The notes: generated by a model not told the origin, from the sequence alone. DNA of 39,837 nt from Bacteroidia bacterium (GCA_020049855.1 JAGVLJ010000074.1:1-39837); one strand, 5' to 3'. Positions 8,802-18,591 are shown, numbered from the stretch's first letter. A program made the numbers and translations.

Positions 8802-9170
8802 TTAAAGTACCTCCGGTGCTAATGATACAATTTTCATAAACTGTTTTTCCCTCAGTTCCCTGGCTACCGGTCCGAAGATACGGGTAGCTCTTGGTTCATC
8901 GGCAGCATTGAGTAACACACATGAGTTATCATCAAAGCGAATATAGGAACCATCAGCTCTGCGTACTTCCTTTTTGGTTCGTACGATTACTGCTTTTGAA
9001 ACAGTTCCTTTTTTAATGCCTCCTGAAGGAAGGGCATCTTTTACGGTGACCACAATTTTATCACCGATTGAAGCATAACGCTTGGCGGTTCCGCCTAATA
9101 CTCGGATACAAAGAACTTCTCTTGCTCCGCTGTTATCAGCTACTTTCAGCCTGCTTTCCTGTTGTATCAT
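8802..9170 (-). CDS. rplN: 50S ribosomal protein uL14
   Basis: Large-subunit interface protein, near bridge B8 and the site where silencing factors of the RsfS type bind. The start [20 protein letters not shown] and blocks [20 protein letters not shown] and [20 protein letters not shown] are diagnostic. Length 122 is exactly typical. Gaps of 2 bases on both sides show a tightly packed operon. Confidence 0.98.
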   Translation of the reverse strand: MIQQESRLKVADNSGAREVLCIRVLGGTAKRYASIGDKIVVTVKDALPSGGIKKGTVSKAVIVRTKKEVRRADGSYIRFDDNSCVLLNAADEPRATRIFGPVARELREKQFMKIVSLAPEVL

Positions 9171-9172
9171 GT

Positions 9173-9436
9173 TTACTTAGCCCTTTCTACTATTTCAACC
9201 AAACGCCATCTTTTATCTTTACTCAACGGACGAGTTTCCATTACGCGTACTACATCATTGATGTTGCATTCGTTTTTTTCGTCATGAGCTTTAAACTTGG
9301 AAGTTTTCTTTACAAACTTTCCATATTTGGGGTGCTTTACCTTACGTTCAACGGATACAGTAATGGTTTTATCCATCTTATTGCTCACCACTTTTCCGAT
9401 GATTTCCTTACGTGTATTTCTTTCTACAGCTTCCAT
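9173..9436 (-). CDS. rpsQ: 30S ribosomal protein uS17
   Basis: OB-fold primary 16S-binding protein. Recognised by [20 protein letters not shown] and [19 protein letters not shown], then [20 protein letters not shown]. Length 87 is normal. It stands between rpmC (3-base gap) and rplN (2-base gap) in the standard order. Confidence 0.97.
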   Translation of the reverse strand: MEAVERNTRKEIIGKVVSNKMDKTITVSVERKVKHPKYGKFVKKTSKFKAHDEKNECNINDVVRVMETRPLSKDKRWRLVEIVERAK

Positions 9437-9439
9437 TTC

Positions 9440-9643
9440 TTACTTATTTATTACTTCCAGTTGCCTTTTTCTCATTTCAGTGAGAAGGCGGGCTATGGTA
9501 ACCTTTGTTGCTTTGATCTGGCTTGGATTTTCAATGGGGGCAACCGTATGGTTAAACGTCATCTTAGCCAGTCGTGCTTTTTCGTCTTTTAATTTTGCCA
9601 TCAACTCTTTTGACGACAATTCAACTATCTCATTATTTTTCAT
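9440..9643 (-). CDS. rpmC: 50S ribosomal protein uL29
   Basis: Small two-helix protein at the tunnel exit, a neighbour of uL23 and part of the docking area for trigger factor and SRP. Visible are the helical N-terminus with LSSKELMAKLKDEKARLAKM and the conserved NPSQIKATKVTIARLLTE. Length 67 is normal. It follows rplP by 15 bases. Confidence 0.96.
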   Translation of the reverse strand: MKNNEIVELSSKELMAKLKDEKARLAKMTFNHTVAPIENPSQIKATKVTIARLLTEMRKRQLEVINK

Positions 9644-9658
9644 GATTAGCTCTTCTCT

Positions 9659-10078
9659 TTATTCTGAATAATCAGTTCTAACTACGAACTTGGTTGTTAC
9701 CGGCAATTTTTGTGCAGCCAAACGCATGGCTTCTCTGGCAACGGCTACAGGAACTCCGTCTGCTTCAAACATGATTGTACCCGGTTTTACAATGGCAACA
9801 AAGTATTCAGGTGAACCTTTTCCTTTACCCATACGCACCTCAGCAGGCTTCTTGGTAATAGGTTTGTCAGGGAATATTCTGATCCAAACATTACCTTCTC
9901 TTTTCATGAATCGATTGATAGCAACCCTTGCAGCCTCTAACTGGCGGGAAGTGATGAAGGAAGGCTCAAGAGATTTGAGTCCGAATGATCCAAACTCAAT
10001 ACTGCTGCCCCGTGTGGCCAGACCTCTTACTCTTCCCTTTTGTTGCTTTCTAAACTTTTGACGTTTTGGTTGTAACAT
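9659..10078 (-). CDS. rplP: 50S ribosomal protein uL16
   Basis: Late-assembling protein that helps place the A-site tRNA. The start [19 protein letters not shown], the block [20 protein letters not shown] and the loop [19 protein letters not shown] (the region of the arginine hydroxylated in E. coli) are diagnostic. Length 139 is close to the usual 136-140. It lies between rpsC (25-base gap) and rpmC (15-base gap). Confidence 0.97.
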   Translation of the reverse strand: MLQPKRQKFRKQQKGRVRGLATRGSSIEFGSFGLKSLEPSFITSRQLEAARVAINRFMKREGNVWIRIFPDKPITKKPAEVRMGKGKGSPEYFVAIVKPGTIMFEADGVPVAVAREAMRLAAQKLPVTTKFVVRTDYSE

Positions 10079-10103
10079 CTTATAAAATCTTATGAAACCT
10101 CAA

Positions 10104-10859
10104 TTATTTTTTTCTTGATCTTCTTTTATCTCCGCCACGTTCTCCGCGGTGGTCACCTCTGCCTTTAGGGCCTCCGGCATTACCGCCATGTCCTCCTTTT
10201 TCGATCATCCCGATATTTGGAGAAAGATCGCGTTTCCCAAAAACTTCACCACGGCAAATCCACACTTTGATACCAATTTTTCCATAAACGGTGTTTGCTT
10301 CGCAAATGGCGTAATCTATATCGGCACGCAAGGTGTGAAGTGGAGTACGCCCTTCTTTGTATTGCTCGGTACGAGCCATTTCTGAGCCCGCTAAACGACC
10401 GGAAGCAATTACTTTAATGCCTTCAGCACCCATACGCATGGTAGAACCAATGGCTGTTTTTATGGCACGTTTAAAAGAAACACGACCTTCAATTTGAGCG
10501 GCAATTGAATCCCCGACCAGTTTTGCATCTAACTCAGGCCGTTTTATTTCAAAAATGTTAATTTGAACGTCTTTATTGGTAAGCTTTTTAATTTCTTCTT
10601 TTATCTTATCAACTTCTTGGCCGCCTTTCCCGATAACAATACCGGGGCGCGAAGTGTGAACAGTGATGATAATTCTTTTAATGGTTCGCTCAATAACAAT
10701 TTTAGAGATCCCACCTTTAGGAATACGTGCAAAAAGATATTTGCGAATTTTTTCGTCTTCAATAAGTTTCTCAGCGAAATTTTTTCCACCGTACCAGTTG
10801 CTTTCCCAGCCTCTGATAATTCCAAGTCTTAATGCTATCGGGTTTACTTTTTGTCCCAT
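10104..10859 (-). CDS. rpsC: 30S ribosomal protein uS3
   Basis: Lines the mRNA entry channel and has helicase-related function with uS4 and uS5. [20 protein letters not shown] starts the protein. A KH domain is shown by [18 protein letters not shown], and the C-terminal domain by [20 protein letters not shown] and [14 protein letters not shown]. At 251 residues it is longer than the 233-residue E. coli protein. The extra length is a Gly/Arg/Lys-rich tail from about residue 221 with [14 protein letters not shown], which looks disordered. Confidence 0.97.
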   Translation of the reverse strand: MGQKVNPIALRLGIIRGWESNWYGGKNFAEKLIEDEKIRKYLFARIPKGGISKIVIERTIKRIIITVHTSRPGIVIGKGGQEVDKIKEEIKKLTNKDVQINIFEIKRPELDAKLVGDSIAAQIEGRVSFKRAIKTAIGSTMRMGAEGIKVIASGRLAGSEMARTEQYKEGRTPLHTLRADIDYAICEANTVYGKIGIKVWICRGEVFGKRDLSPNIGMIEKGGHGGNAGGPKGRGDHRGERGGDKRRSRKK

Positions 10860-10867
10860 ATTATTTT

Positions 10868-11254
10868 TTACTCTTGCGTTGTGGTTGTTTCTTCTGTACT
10901 ATTTACCGGATTCTTACTGTCAACAATCAGGGTTACGTGATTTGATCTTTTTCTTACACGGTATCCTCGTCCCTGTGGGGCAGGTCTCATCCTCTTAAGC
11001 ATTGGGGCAATATCAACGAAAACTGTTTTAACAATTAGTTCGCTTTCTTCCACCCGAACACCTTCGTTTTTCTGACCCCAGTTGGCGATAGCAGATAACA
11101 ACAATTTTTCTAAACGGATGGCATTATCCTGCTTGGCATTAAACTTAAGTATGCCTAAGGCTTTCTCCACACGTTGGCCGCGAATTAAATCGGCCAACAA
11201 ACGCATTTTGCGTGGCGAGGTGGGGCAATTTTTTAACTTAGCTACTGCTTCCAT
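10868..11254 (-). CDS. rplV: 50S ribosomal protein uL22
   Basis: Its long beta hairpin reaches the narrow part of the nascent-chain tunnel. Visible are [20 protein letters not shown] near the N-terminus and the hairpin [20 protein letters not shown], followed by [14 protein letters not shown]. Length 128 includes a short Thr/Glu-rich C-terminal tail. Gaps are 2 bases to rpsS and 8 to rpsC. Confidence 0.97.
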   Translation of the reverse strand: MEAVAKLKNCPTSPRKMRLLADLIRGQRVEKALGILKFNAKQDNAIRLEKLLLSAIANWGQKNEGVRVEESELIVKTVFVDIAPMLKRMRPAPQGRGYRVRKRSNHVTLIVDSKNPVNSTEETTTTQE

Positions 11255-11256
11255 GT

Positions 11257-11526
11257 TTACTTGTCTTTCTTAATCGGGTGACCTTTAAATACGCGTGTAG
11301 GGGCGAACTCACCAAGTTTATGCCCTACCATGTTCTCAGTTACATATACGGGTATAAACTTGTTGCCGTTGTGAACAGCAAAAGTTTGTCCCACAAAATC
11401 GGGAGTAATCATGGTTCTGCGCGACCATGTTTTAATCACCGCTTTCTTTTTGCTTTCGGCTTGAGCTAGAACTTTTTTTTCCAGCTTTATATCTACGAAA
11501 GGACCTTTTTTCAGCGAACGAGCCAT
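11257..11526 (-). CDS. rpsS: 30S ribosomal protein uS19
   Basis: Head protein forming bridges to the 50S with uS13. Signatures are [38 protein letters not shown] and [20 protein letters not shown], then GEFAPTRVF. Length 89 is typical. It is placed between rplB (9-base gap) and rplV (2-base gap), the usual S10-operon order. Confidence 0.98.
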   Translation of the reverse strand: MARSLKKGPFVDIKLEKKVLAQAESKKKAVIKTWSRRTMITPDFVGQTFAVHNGNKFIPVYVTENMVGHKLGEFAPTRVFKGHPIKKDK

Positions 11527-11535
11527 ATCTTCTTA

Positions 11536-12360
11536 TTACTTCTTACGTCTTTCAATAATAAATTTAGAACTTGTCTTTTTAGGATGACGTGTTTTGTACC
11601 CTTTGGCAAGTAAGCCTTTGCGTGAGCGTGGATGCCCCCCTGAAGCACGACCTTCACCACCACCCATTGGATGATCTACCGGATTCATTGCAACAGGACG
11701 TGTACGTGGTTTACGACCTATCCAGCGGCTGGCACCTGCTTTACCTTTACGCTCAAGGGTGTGGTCGGGGTTTGATACTGAACCGATAGAAGCCATACAG
11801 TTAGAAAGAATCATGCGGGTTTCGCCTGAACTTAATTTAACAATGGCATATTTACCGTCACGGTTCTGCAACTGAGCAAATGAACCTGCGCTGCGAGCAA
11901 GTTTACCTCCCTGACCGGGTTGCATCTCTATATTATATATGATACTTCCCAATGGAATTACAGTAAGCGGAAGCGCATTCCCAATTTCTGGAGCGGCTTT
12001 TGTGCCCGACATTATAGTTTGTCCTACTTTAATTCCTTGTGGAGCCAGAATATAACTTTTTTCTCCATCAGTATATTCAACCAGCGAGATAAATGCTGAA
12101 CGGTTTGGGTCATATTCAATCGTTTTTACAGTAGCTTCCATATCTACCTTGTTACGTTTGAAATCTATAATTCTGTATTTACGCTTATGACCTCCGCCAA
12201 TATAGCGCATGGTCATTTTACCGGAATTGTTACGCCCTCCTGATGCTTTTACTGGAACGGTAAGGCTTTTTTCAGGTATATTGGTTGTAATCTCTTCGTA
12301 CGAGTTTACAACTCTGAACCTGGTGCCCGGTGTTACTGGTCTTAATCTTCTAACTGCCAT
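11536..12360 (-). CDS. rplB: 50S ribosomal protein uL2
   Basis: Highly conserved protein next to the peptidyl transferase centre, needed for subunit joining. The OB and SH3-like domains are followed by the C-terminal segment [20 protein letters not shown], which contains the conserved histidine region, then [18 protein letters not shown]. The mid-region [20 protein letters not shown] is also typical. Length 274 is standard. Confidence 0.98.
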   Translation of the reverse strand: MAVRRLRPVTPGTRFRVVNSYEEITTNIPEKSLTVPVKASGGRNNSGKMTMRYIGGGHKRKYRIIDFKRNKVDMEATVKTIEYDPNRSAFISLVEYTDGEKSYILAPQGIKVGQTIMSGTKAAPEIGNALPLTVIPLGSIIYNIEMQPGQGGKLARSAGSFAQLQNRDGKYAIVKLSSGETRMILSNCMASIGSVSNPDHTLERKGKAGASRWIGRKPRTRPVAMNPVDHPMGGGEGRASGGHPRSRKGLLAKGYKTRHPKKTSSKFIIERRKK

Positions 12361-12368
12361 GACTTATC

Positions 12369-12659
12369 TTAAACGTTTTCAAAAAAATCAATTACCTGAC
12401 CTTCTTTAAGTGTAACAATCGCTTTTTTATAAGCAGGTTTCCTGCCTACTGATAACCCTTTACGAGTGAATCGGGTTTTATTTTTTCCTGCATGAATCAG
12501 GGTGCTGATAGTGGTTACATTCACATTGTACATTTTTTCAATTTCAGATTTTATCTGTGTTTTGGTAGCCAGTTTATCAACGATGAAACCGTATTGCTTT
12601 AACTTATCGGTTAAGGCAGTCATTTTTTCGGTTATTATCGGCTTCTTCAGTACGCTCAT
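12369..12659 (-). CDS. rplW: 50S ribosomal protein uL23
   Basis: Tunnel-exit protein and main docking point for trigger factor and SRP. Visible are KKPIITEKMTALTDKLKQYG, the basic IEKMYNVNVTTISTLIHAGK and the C-terminal GRKPAYKKAIVTLKEGQVID. Length 96 is normal. It begins 3 bases after rplD stops and is followed 8 bases later by rplB. Confidence 0.96.
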   Translation of the reverse strand: MSVLKKPIITEKMTALTDKLKQYGFIVDKLATKTQIKSEIEKMYNVNVTTISTLIHAGKNKTRFTRKGLSVGRKPAYKKAIVTLKEGQVIDFFENV

Positions 12660-12662
12660 TGC

Positions 12663-13292
12663 TTACTTATTTAATGTTTCTTCAATTGCTTTAACAGAGG
12701 TCTCAAGTAAAATTACGTTTTTAGCATTCATAATCTCATAAGTGTTAAGATCTGCTGCTTTCATTACTCTGGCTTTAGCCAAATTTCTGCTGGAGAGGTA
12801 GAGGTTTTTGTTGTAGTCAGAAACTACCATCAGCGTTTTAGAGTCATTTAGTTTCAAGTTTTCCAGAATGCTGATGTATTCCTTTGTTCTTGGCGAGTTC
12901 AGGTTGAACTCTTCAAGTACAATAATATTGTTTTCTTTTGCTTTATAGCTAAGGGCTGATTTACGGGCAACCTGCTTTAACTTTTTATTCAGTTTAAAAC
13001 TGTAATCGCGGGGACGGGGGCCATGGATACGAGCTCCGCCAACGAAAGTACCACTCTTGATACTGCCTTTACGCGAACCACCGGTTCCTTTTTGGCGATG
13101 CAATTTTTTGGATGAACCACTTACCTCGCTTTTCTCTTTTGCCTTATGAGTTCCCTGGCGCTTATTGGCAAGAAACTGTTTTACGTCAAGCCAGATAGCA
13201 TGGTCATTCGGCTCTACCGAGAACACTTCTTCAGTAAGCTTCACCTTGCGGCCTGTTTCGTTTCCCTGTGTGTTTAATACAACTAATTCCAT
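12663..13292 (-). CDS. rplD: 50S ribosomal protein uL4
   Basis: Tunnel constriction protein; in E. coli it also represses the S10 operon. The start MELVVLNTQGNETGRKV is chosen at 13292, where it follows the rplC stop by one base; an in-frame ATG four codons upstream would overlap rplC. The extended loop SSKKLHRQKGTGGSRKGSIK and GTFVGGARIHGPRPRDYSFK are diagnostic. Length 209 is typical. I see no S10-type leader, because rpsJ follows fusA directly. Confidence 0.96.
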   Translation of the reverse strand: MELVVLNTQGNETGRKVKLTEEVFSVEPNDHAIWLDVKQFLANKRQGTHKAKEKSEVSGSSKKLHRQKGTGGSRKGSIKSGTFVGGARIHGPRPRDYSFKLNKKLKQVARKSALSYKAKENNIIVLEEFNLNSPRTKEYISILENLKLNDSKTLMVVSDYNKNLYLSSRNLAKARVMKAADLNTYEIMNAKNVILLETSVKAIEETLNK

Positions 13293-13293
13293 C

Positions 13294-13911
13294 TTACTTT
13301 TCAACTAATACAAATGAACCTTTAGGACCGGGAACAGCACCTTTTACAACGAGGAGGTTCTGATCCTTGATTACCTTAATAATTTCAAGGTTTGTTTTCT
13401 TTACTCTGACACCACCCGTACGACCGGCCATGCGCATTCCTTTAAATACTTTGGAAGGGAATGAGGAAGCTCCAATTGATCCGGGAGCACGTTGGCGATC
13501 ATGCTGACCGTGAGTATTTCCTCCAACACCACTAAATCCATGACGCTTCACAACGCCTTGAAATCCTTTACCCTTTGATGTACCTACTACGTCAACAAAT
13601 TCGCCTTCGGCAAATAGCTCAACGGTGATAGTATCCCCAAGGTTTAATGGATTCTCGAATCCTTTGAATTCAGCCATTTTAGATTTAGGTCCACTGTTGG
13701 CTTTCTTCATATGACCCATGATGGCTTTTGGGGTATTCTTTTCTTTGCGGTCACCAAATGCAAGTTGGATGGATTTGTATCCGTCCGTCTCTTCATTTTT
13801 CACCTGAGTGACTACGCATGGACCAGCCTGAACAATGGTACAGGCCACGGCCTTACCGTTTTTGTCGTAAATGCTGGTCATTCCTATTTTTTTACCTATG
13901 ATACCTGACAT
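13294..13911 (-). CDS. rplC: 50S ribosomal protein uL3
   Basis: Early assembly protein with a loop reaching the peptidyl transferase centre. The start [20 protein letters not shown] is used at 13911; the next upstream in-frame ATG overlaps rpsJ. The loop [20 protein letters not shown] holds the glutamine methylated in many bacteria. The C-terminus contains [17 protein letters not shown]. Length 205 is normal. Confidence 0.96.
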   Translation of the reverse strand: MSGIIGKKIGMTSIYDKNGKAVACTIVQAGPCVVTQVKNEETDGYKSIQLAFGDRKEKNTPKAIMGHMKKANSGPKSKMAEFKGFENPLNLGDTITVELFAEGEFVDVVGTSKGKGFQGVVKRHGFSGVGGNTHGQHDRQRAPGSIGASSFPSKVFKGMRMAGRTGGVRVKKTNLEIIKVIKDQNLLVVKGAVPGPKGSFVLVEK

Positions 13912-13913
13912 GA

Positions 13914-14222
13914 TCAAACTTTAATTTCTACGTCAACACCGCTGGGCAGTTCCAATTTCATTAATGCATCAACTGTTTTTGCAGTTGAACTGTAAATGTC
14001 AAGAAGCCTCTTGTAGGAGCACAATTGAAATTGCTCTCTGGCTTTCTTGTTTACGTGGGGTGAACGAAGTACTGTATAAATCTTCTTCTCTGTTGGCAAC
14101 GGAATGGGTCCGCTTACCACAGCACCGGTTGATTTAACTGTACGAACAATTTTCTCCGCACTTTTGTCAACGAGGTTGTAATCGAATGACTTTAATTTAA
14201 TTCTAATCTTCTGGCTAACCAT
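13914..14222 (-). CDS. rpsJ: 30S ribosomal protein uS10
   Basis: Small-subunit head protein that also links ribosome and NusG, and is NusE in antitermination complexes. Signatures are [40 protein letters not shown] and [17 protein letters not shown]. Length 102 is typical. It follows fusA by only 5 bases, so the usual S10-operon promoter and leader are absent at this place. Confidence 0.97.
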   Translation of the reverse strand: MVSQKIRIKLKSFDYNLVDKSAEKIVRTVKSTGAVVSGPIPLPTEKKIYTVLRSPHVNKKAREQFQLCSYKRLLDIYSSTAKTVDALMKLELPSGVDVEIKV

Positions 14223-14227
14223 TTTTA

Positions 14228-16333
14228 TTAAGCTTTTGCTGCTTTACCGTTTACTTTAGCTAATACCTCATCGGCAATCATTCTTGGTGTTTCAGCATAG
14301 TGCGAAAACTCCATAGTTGATGTTGCTCGACCGGAAGTAATGGTACGTAGAGTGGTTACGTAACCAAACATTTCTCCAAGTGGAACCTTTGCCTTAATTA
14401 CCTGCGAACCTGCACGCGTATCCATTCCTTCCATCATCCCTCTGCGTTTATTAAGGTCACCTATCACATCACCCATATTTTCTTCAGGGGTAAGTACCTC
14501 CACTTTCATAATTGGCTCAAGAAGCACAGGGCCTGCTTTGCGACAAGCTTCTTTAAATGCAATCTTGGCTGCCATCTCAAAAGAGAAGGAGTCAGAATCC
14601 ACCGGGTGGTATGATCCGTCAAACAAACGAACTTTAATGCTGTCAACCGGATATCCTGCCAATACACCATTGGTCATGGCAGAATCAAATCCTTTTTGTA
14701 CCGAAGGAATAAATTCACGTGGGATTGAACCTCCCACAATTTCGTTTACAAACTCCAATCCCGGTTTTTCAGGATTGCCCGGCAATAATTCAAATTGAAT
14801 ATCGGCAAATTTACCACGACCACCTGTTTGTTTTTTATACACTTCACGGTGTTCAACATTCTTGGTAATTGCTTCTTTATAGGCAACCTGCGGGGCTCCC
14901 TGATTACACTCTACTTTGAATTCACGTCTTAATCTGTCAACAATAATCTCAAGGTGTAATTCACCCATTCCGGAGATTACGGTTTGTCCGGTATCTTCAT
15001 CTGTTTTTACGCGGAAAGTAGGATCTTCTTCGGCCAATTTAGCCAATGATGTTCCGAGTTTATCAGAATCAGCCTGAGTTTTTGGTTCAATAGCTAAACC
15101 TATTACCGGATCAGGAAAATCCATTGCTTCCAGTACAATCGGATGTTTTTCGTCACACAAAGTATCTCCGGTGCGAATATCTTTAAAACCTACGGCTGCA
15201 CCAATATCTCCGGCACCCAGTGCATCAATTGGGTTTTGCTTATTGGCGTGCATCTGGAAAATACGGGATATACGCTCTTTATTACCACTGCGGGTGTTGA
15301 GTACGTAAGAACCTGCATCCAGCTTGCCCGAGTAGGCACGCATAAAGGCTAAACGACCTACATAGGGGTCAGTAGCAATTTTAAATGCCAATGCGGTAAA
15401 AGGCTCATCAAATGACGGATGTCTTTCAACAGCCTCACCTGTGTCGGGATTAGTACCGGTAATATGTTCTTTATCCATCGGGCTTGGCAATAATTCCATT
15501 ACCAGGTCGAGCATGGTTTGAACACCTTTGTTTTTGAATGAAGAACCGCAAACCATAGGAACTATTTTCATAGCTACCGTTGCTTTACGCAAGGCATCCA
15601 GAATTTCGCGTTCTGAGATAGATGTTGGATCATCAAAAAACTTCTCCATCAGCGTATCATCAAATTCAGACACGGCTTCTAAAAGTTTTTCACGGTATTC
15701 AGTCGCTTCTTCAATCATATCTTCGGGAATAGGAACTACTTCGTAGGTCATTCCTTTATCGGTTTCATTCCAAACCATTCCGCGGAAGTTGATTAGATCA
15801 ACTACTCCTTTAAAATTATCTTCAGCACCTAAAGGTAACTGAAGCGGCACTGCGTTGCTGCCCAACATTTCCTTCACCTGTTTTACCACGTTTAAGAAGT
15901 CGGCACCGGCACGATCCATTTTATTTACGAATCCAATACGGGCAACGTTGTAGTTATTAGCCAAACGCCAGTTGGTTTCCGACTGTGGTTCTACTCCGTC
16001 AACTGCCGAGAATAAGAATACCAACCCGTCTAACACGCGAAGGGAACGATTTACTTCAACGGTAAAGTCAACGTGGCCGGGAGTGTCAATGATATTGATA
16101 TGATACTGTTGATCACGGTATTTCCAGAACACAGTAGTAGCAGCCGAAGTAATGGTGATACCCCGTTCCTGCTCCTGAACCATCCAGTCCATGGTAGCAG
16201 CACCATCATGCACTTCACCTATTTTGTGATTTACACCGGCATAGTATAAAATACGCTCTGTTGTTGTGGTTTTACCCGCATCAATATGAGCTGCAATTCC
16301 AATATTACGTGTATATTTTAAGTCTCTTGACAT
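14228..16333 (-). CDS. fusA: Elongation factor G
   Basis: Translocase GTPase that moves tRNA and mRNA after peptide transfer. The P-loop AHIDAGKT is at residues 15-22, followed by the switch region [31 protein letters not shown] and the G4 [11 protein letters not shown]-terminal domains IV and V are present ([16 protein letters not shown] and [20 protein letters not shown]). Length 701 is normal. It stands between rpsG and rpsJ. The tuf gene usually found next in the str operon is at 33426-34613. Confidence 0.98.
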   Translation of the reverse strand: MSRDLKYTRNIGIAAHIDAGKTTTTERILYYAGVNHKIGEVHDGAATMDWMVQEQERGITITSAATTVFWKYRDQQYHINIIDTPGHVDFTVEVNRSLRVLDGLVFLFSAVDGVEPQSETNWRLANNYNVARIGFVNKMDRAGADFLNVVKQVKEMLGSNAVPLQLPLGAEDNFKGVVDLINFRGMVWNETDKGMTYEVVPIPEDMIEEATEYREKLLEAVSEFDDTLMEKFFDDPTSISEREILDALRKATVAMKIVPMVCGSSFKNKGVQTMLDLVMELLPSPMDKEHITGTNPDTGEAVERHPSFDEPFTALAFKIATDPYVGRLAFMRAYSGKLDAGSYVLNTRSGNKERISRIFQMHANKQNPIDALGAGDIGAAVGFKDIRTGDTLCDEKHPIVLEAMDFPDPVIGLAIEPKTQADSDKLGTSLAKLAEEDPTFRVKTDEDTGQTVISGMGELHLEIIVDRLRREFKVECNQGAPQVAYKEAITKNVEHREVYKKQTGGRGKFADIQFELLPGNPEKPGLEFVNEIVGGSIPREFIPSVQKGFDSAMTNGVLAGYPVDSIKVRLFDGSYHPVDSDSFSFEMAAKIAFKEACRKAGPVLLEPIMKVEVLTPEENMGDVIGDLNKRRGMMEGMDTRAGSQVIKAKVPLGEMFGYVTTLRTITSGRATSTMEFSHYAETPRMIADEVLAKVNGKAAKA

Positions 16334-16349
16334 TTCTTATTCCTCGTTC

Positions 16350-16817
16350 TTATACTCTAAAGTGTGAGAAGGCTTTGTTAGCTTCAGCCATTTTGTGGGT
16401 ATCGTCTTTCTTCTTTACAGAAGCACCTTCCCCTTTTGAAGCAGCCACAATTTCTCCGGCTAATTTCTCGGCCATTGATTTTTCGTTGCGCGAACGGGCA
16501 TAGTTAATCATCCATTTCATCCCCACGGCTATTCTTCTGTCGGCAGGAACTTCCATTGGAATCTGGAAAGTGGCACCACCAACACGTCTTGCTTTCACCT
16601 CAACGGTAGGCATTACATTGTTCAGAGCCTTTTTCCATACATCTAAACCACGCTCCTGTGTTTTTTTCTCTACAATGTCCAAGGCTCCGTAGAATACAGA
16701 AAAGGCAGTGGTTTTTTTACCCTGCCACATCATGTTATTTACGAAACGGGTCACCAGCACATCGCTAAATTTAGGATCGGGTGACAGAATTCTTTTTTTA
16801 GCTCTCGACTTTCTCAT
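16350..16817 (-). CDS. rpsG: 30S ribosomal protein uS7
   Basis: Head assembly nucleator close to the E-site tRNA; translational regulator of the str operon in E. coli. Visible are MRKSRAKKRILSPDPKFSDV at the start, then VTRFVNNMMWQGKKTTA and VEVKARRVGGATFQIPMEVP. Length 155 is typical. Gaps are 15 bases after rpsL and 16 before fusA, too short for the long S12-S7 regulatory spacer known from E. coli. Confidence 0.97.
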   Translation of the reverse strand: MRKSRAKKRILSPDPKFSDVLVTRFVNNMMWQGKKTTAFSVFYGALDIVEKKTQERGLDVWKKALNNVMPTVEVKARRVGGATFQIPMEVPADRRIAVGMKWMINYARSRNEKSMAEKLAGEIVAASKGEGASVKKKDDTHKMAEANKAFSHFRV

Positions 16818-16832
16818 CTTACTGCTATGCGA

Positions 16833-17246
16833 TTATTTTTTGCCTTTCCCTTTAGCCGGAGCTGCTGCTACACCTGCTTTAGGTTTTTTAGTACCGTATT
16901 TCGATCTTCTTTGATTTCTGCCTTCCACTCCGGCTGTATCCAGGGCACCACGAACAATGTGGTAACGCACTCCTGGAAGGTCTTTTACTCTTCCGCCACG
17001 TACCAGCACAATCGAGTGTTCCTGAAGGTTATGACCTTCACCGGGAATGTAGGCATTCACTTCATTCTTGTTGGTAAGCCTTACACGGGCTACCTTACGC
17101 ATAGCCGAGTTTGGCTTTTTAGGCGTAGTAGTATAAACACGGGTGCAAACACCTCTGCGCTGCGGGCATGAATCGAGGGCCGGAGACTTGCTCTTCCACT
17201 CGGGGGTGCTGCGACCTTTTCTTACAAGTTGTTGTATGGTTGGCAT
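16833..17246 (-). CDS. rpsL: 30S ribosomal protein uS12
   Basis: Decoding-site protein and first gene of the array. The start [13 protein letters not shown] and the blocks [19 protein letters not shown] and [19 protein letters not shown] show unaltered lysines at the two positions where streptomycin-resistance changes usually occur. At 137 residues it is longer than the usual 123-124, owing to an Ala/Lys/Gly-rich tail. A strong promoter lies at 17283-17313. Confidence 0.97.
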   Translation of the reverse strand: MPTIQQLVRKGRSTPEWKSKSPALDSCPQRRGVCTRVYTTTPKKPNSAMRKVARVRLTNKNEVNAYIPGEGHNLQEHSIVLVRGGRVKDLPGVRYHIVRGALDTAGVEGRNQRRSKYGTKKPKAGVAAAPAKGKGKK

Positions 17247-17282
17247 AACTTTTTAATGCAAAACTTTTCGAAATTGGGACGG

Positions 17283-17313
17283 CAAAGGTAAGGGGAGTAA
17301 AACATATTTACAA
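17283..17313 (-). promoter_or_regulatory. Bacteroidota-type promoter of the 32-gene ribosomal array
   Basis: On the minus strand TTG (17313-17311), a 20-base spacer and TACCTTTG (17290-17283) match the Bacteroidota consensus TTG-N17-20-TAnnTTTG perfectly. The start point should lie near 17276, leaving a leader of about 30 bases before rpsL. No comparably good promoter was noticed in the few wider gaps further down the array. Confidence 0.85.
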
Positions 17314-17359
17314 GAGATTGAGAATAAATCTTTAAATTTTTTCACCCCGCTCTAATCTC

Positions 17360-17389
17360 TTGGAATCAAACACTTTTGCGTTATGTTTG
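17360..17389 (+). promoter_or_regulatory. Bacteroidota-type promoter of the Ycf48-like gene
   Basis: TTG (17360-17362), 19 bases, then TATGTTTG (17382-17389) is a full consensus match. Transcription should begin near 17396, about 45 bases before the start codon at 17441. It is divergent from the ribosomal promoter, whose -33 element lies 47 bases away. Confidence 0.8.
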
Positions 17390-17440
17390 GTGCTCAAAAG
17401 GGACGCGAAAGTAAGTCTTTAATTTTAAACCACAAGAGCT

Positions 17441-18490
17441 ATGTTCCGACTTTCAACTATTTATTTATTTCTGCTGATTATTTCAGCTCCCTTACGGTTG
17501 TTAGGGCAGGCTGAAATTAAGTTAATTGATTCAAGTAAAGCTGATTGTAGTTTTAGGGGGCTATCTGTAGTCACGGATAAAATAGTTTGGGTGAGCGGGA
17601 GCAAAGGCACCGTGGGCCGGTCGGTGGACGGGGGCCAAACCTGGACCTGGACCAAAGTGCCGGGTTTTGAAAAGTCGGATTTCCGGGATATTGAAGCCTT
17701 TGATAAAAACCGGGCGGTGATCATGGCCTCGGGTACCCCTGCCATTATTTTAAAAACAGTGGATGGAGGCCAAACCTGGAAACTGGTTTTTAAAGATGAC
17801 AGGCCTGAAATGTTTTTGAATGCCATGGATTTTTGGGATAAAAAACGGGGTATGATGGTGGGAGATCCTATAAACGGACATTTTGTGTTGCTGGAAACCA
17901 AAGACGGAGGAGACAGTTGGAAGTTATGGGATACCAGCCTTTGTCCCATAGCTTTAGATAGTGAAGCGGTGTTCGCTGCGAGTGGAACGAGTTTGAGGTT
18001 TTTTAGGGATAAGGCTAAGATTGCTTTTGTTACAGGGGGTAAATATTCACGAGTAGTTCTATACCAGACGTGTCCGCAATTTACGGTGTCTGCATTTCTA
18101 CCCATGACAAATGGAAAGCCTTCGCAAGGAACCTTTTCGTTTGCAATTAATAAAAAAGGAAACTTGGTTTATGTAGGAGGTGACTATAGCAACGATACAA
18201 GCCAACAACAAACCTTTTTTTACATAGATGAAAAAGCCAATGAAATTTTTGTAAAAGCCCCTTCTGGATATCGTTCGGGTGTGGAATTCTTAAGCGGTAA
18301 CAAGGTAAGGGTTATTTCCAGTGGTACCAAAGGGGTTGACTTATGTAATTATAAATCGTGTGGTTCGCATAATTGTTGGGAGTGTAATCAGGTTAGCACC
18401 TCTGGCTTCCACGCAGTCTGCAAAGCCAAAAAAGGCAAAGCTGTTTTTTTAGCAGGCAGCAAAGGGCGTATAGGTAAACTCATTTATTAA
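17441..18490 (+). CDS. Exported Ycf48-like beta-propeller protein
   Basis: A 349-residue secreted protein. A signal peptide is visible at residues 1-23 (FLLIISAPLRLLGQA). Three Asp-box (BNR) motifs of the Ycf48/sialidase-like propeller fold follow: SVDGGQTW (61-68), TVDGGQTW (106-113) and TKDGGDSW (153-160). The C-terminus AVFLAGSKGRIGKLIY is the closing blade. Proteins of this kind are common in Bacteroidota and are often labelled oxidoreductase or photosystem assembly factor by similarity; the true role is unknown. Oddly, where a fourth Asp-box would be expected there is a cysteine cluster (C302, C307, C312, C315). It has its own promoter and is transcribed away from rpsL. Confidence 0.85.
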   Translation: MFRLSTIYLFLLIISAPLRLLGQAEIKLIDSSKADCSFRGLSVVTDKIVWVSGSKGTVGRSVDGGQTWTWTKVPGFEKSDFRDIEAFDKNRAVIMASGTPAIILKTVDGGQTWKLVFKDDRPEMFLNAMDFWDKKRGMMVGDPINGHFVLLETKDGGDSWKLWDTSLCPIALDSEAVFAASGTSLRFFRDKAKIAFVTGGKYSRVVLYQTCPQFTVSAFLPMTNGKPSQGTFSFAINKKGNLVYVGGDYSNDTSQQQTFFYIDEKANEIFVKAPSGYRSGVEFLSGNKVRVISSGTKGVDLCNYKSCGSHNCWECNQVSTSGFHAVCKAKKGKAVFLAGSKGRIGKLIY

Positions 18491-18522
18491 GTTTAAAGTT
18501 TCTTGTTTAAAGTTTAAAGTTT
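18491..18522. repeat. Three copies of GTTTAAAGTTT
   Basis: Copies at 18491-18501, 18505-18515 and 18512-18522, the last two overlapping with a 7-base period. The tract begins directly after the stop of the Ycf48-like gene and precedes the broken transporter. It is AT-rich low-complexity sequence and could have favoured slippage; no function is implied. A short inverted repeat (18532-18537 with 18544-18549) follows, without a T run, so it is a weak terminator candidate. Confidence 0.6.
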
Positions 18523-18591
18523 TTCTGCGAGTTAGCTTTGCTGAGCTAAAGGTTCAGCGGGAAATAAACAATATTCTGTAGATTTGGCCTG

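Noticed and set aside
9068-9592. Open frame of 174 codons on the plus strand over rplN, rpsQ and rpmC
   Set aside because: It spans three well-defined ribosomal protein genes on the other strand and encodes a Phe/Ser-rich nonsense peptide.
17461-18105. Open frame of 214 codons antisense to the Ycf48-like gene
   Set aside because: The plus-strand gene has a signal peptide, Asp-box motifs and a consensus promoter; the antisense product has no recognisable features.
18552-18586. TAGATTTG near 18579 as promoter of the broken MFS gene
   Set aside because: No TTG at the right distance, and it lies only 5 bases from the ATG of a gene that is already dead.
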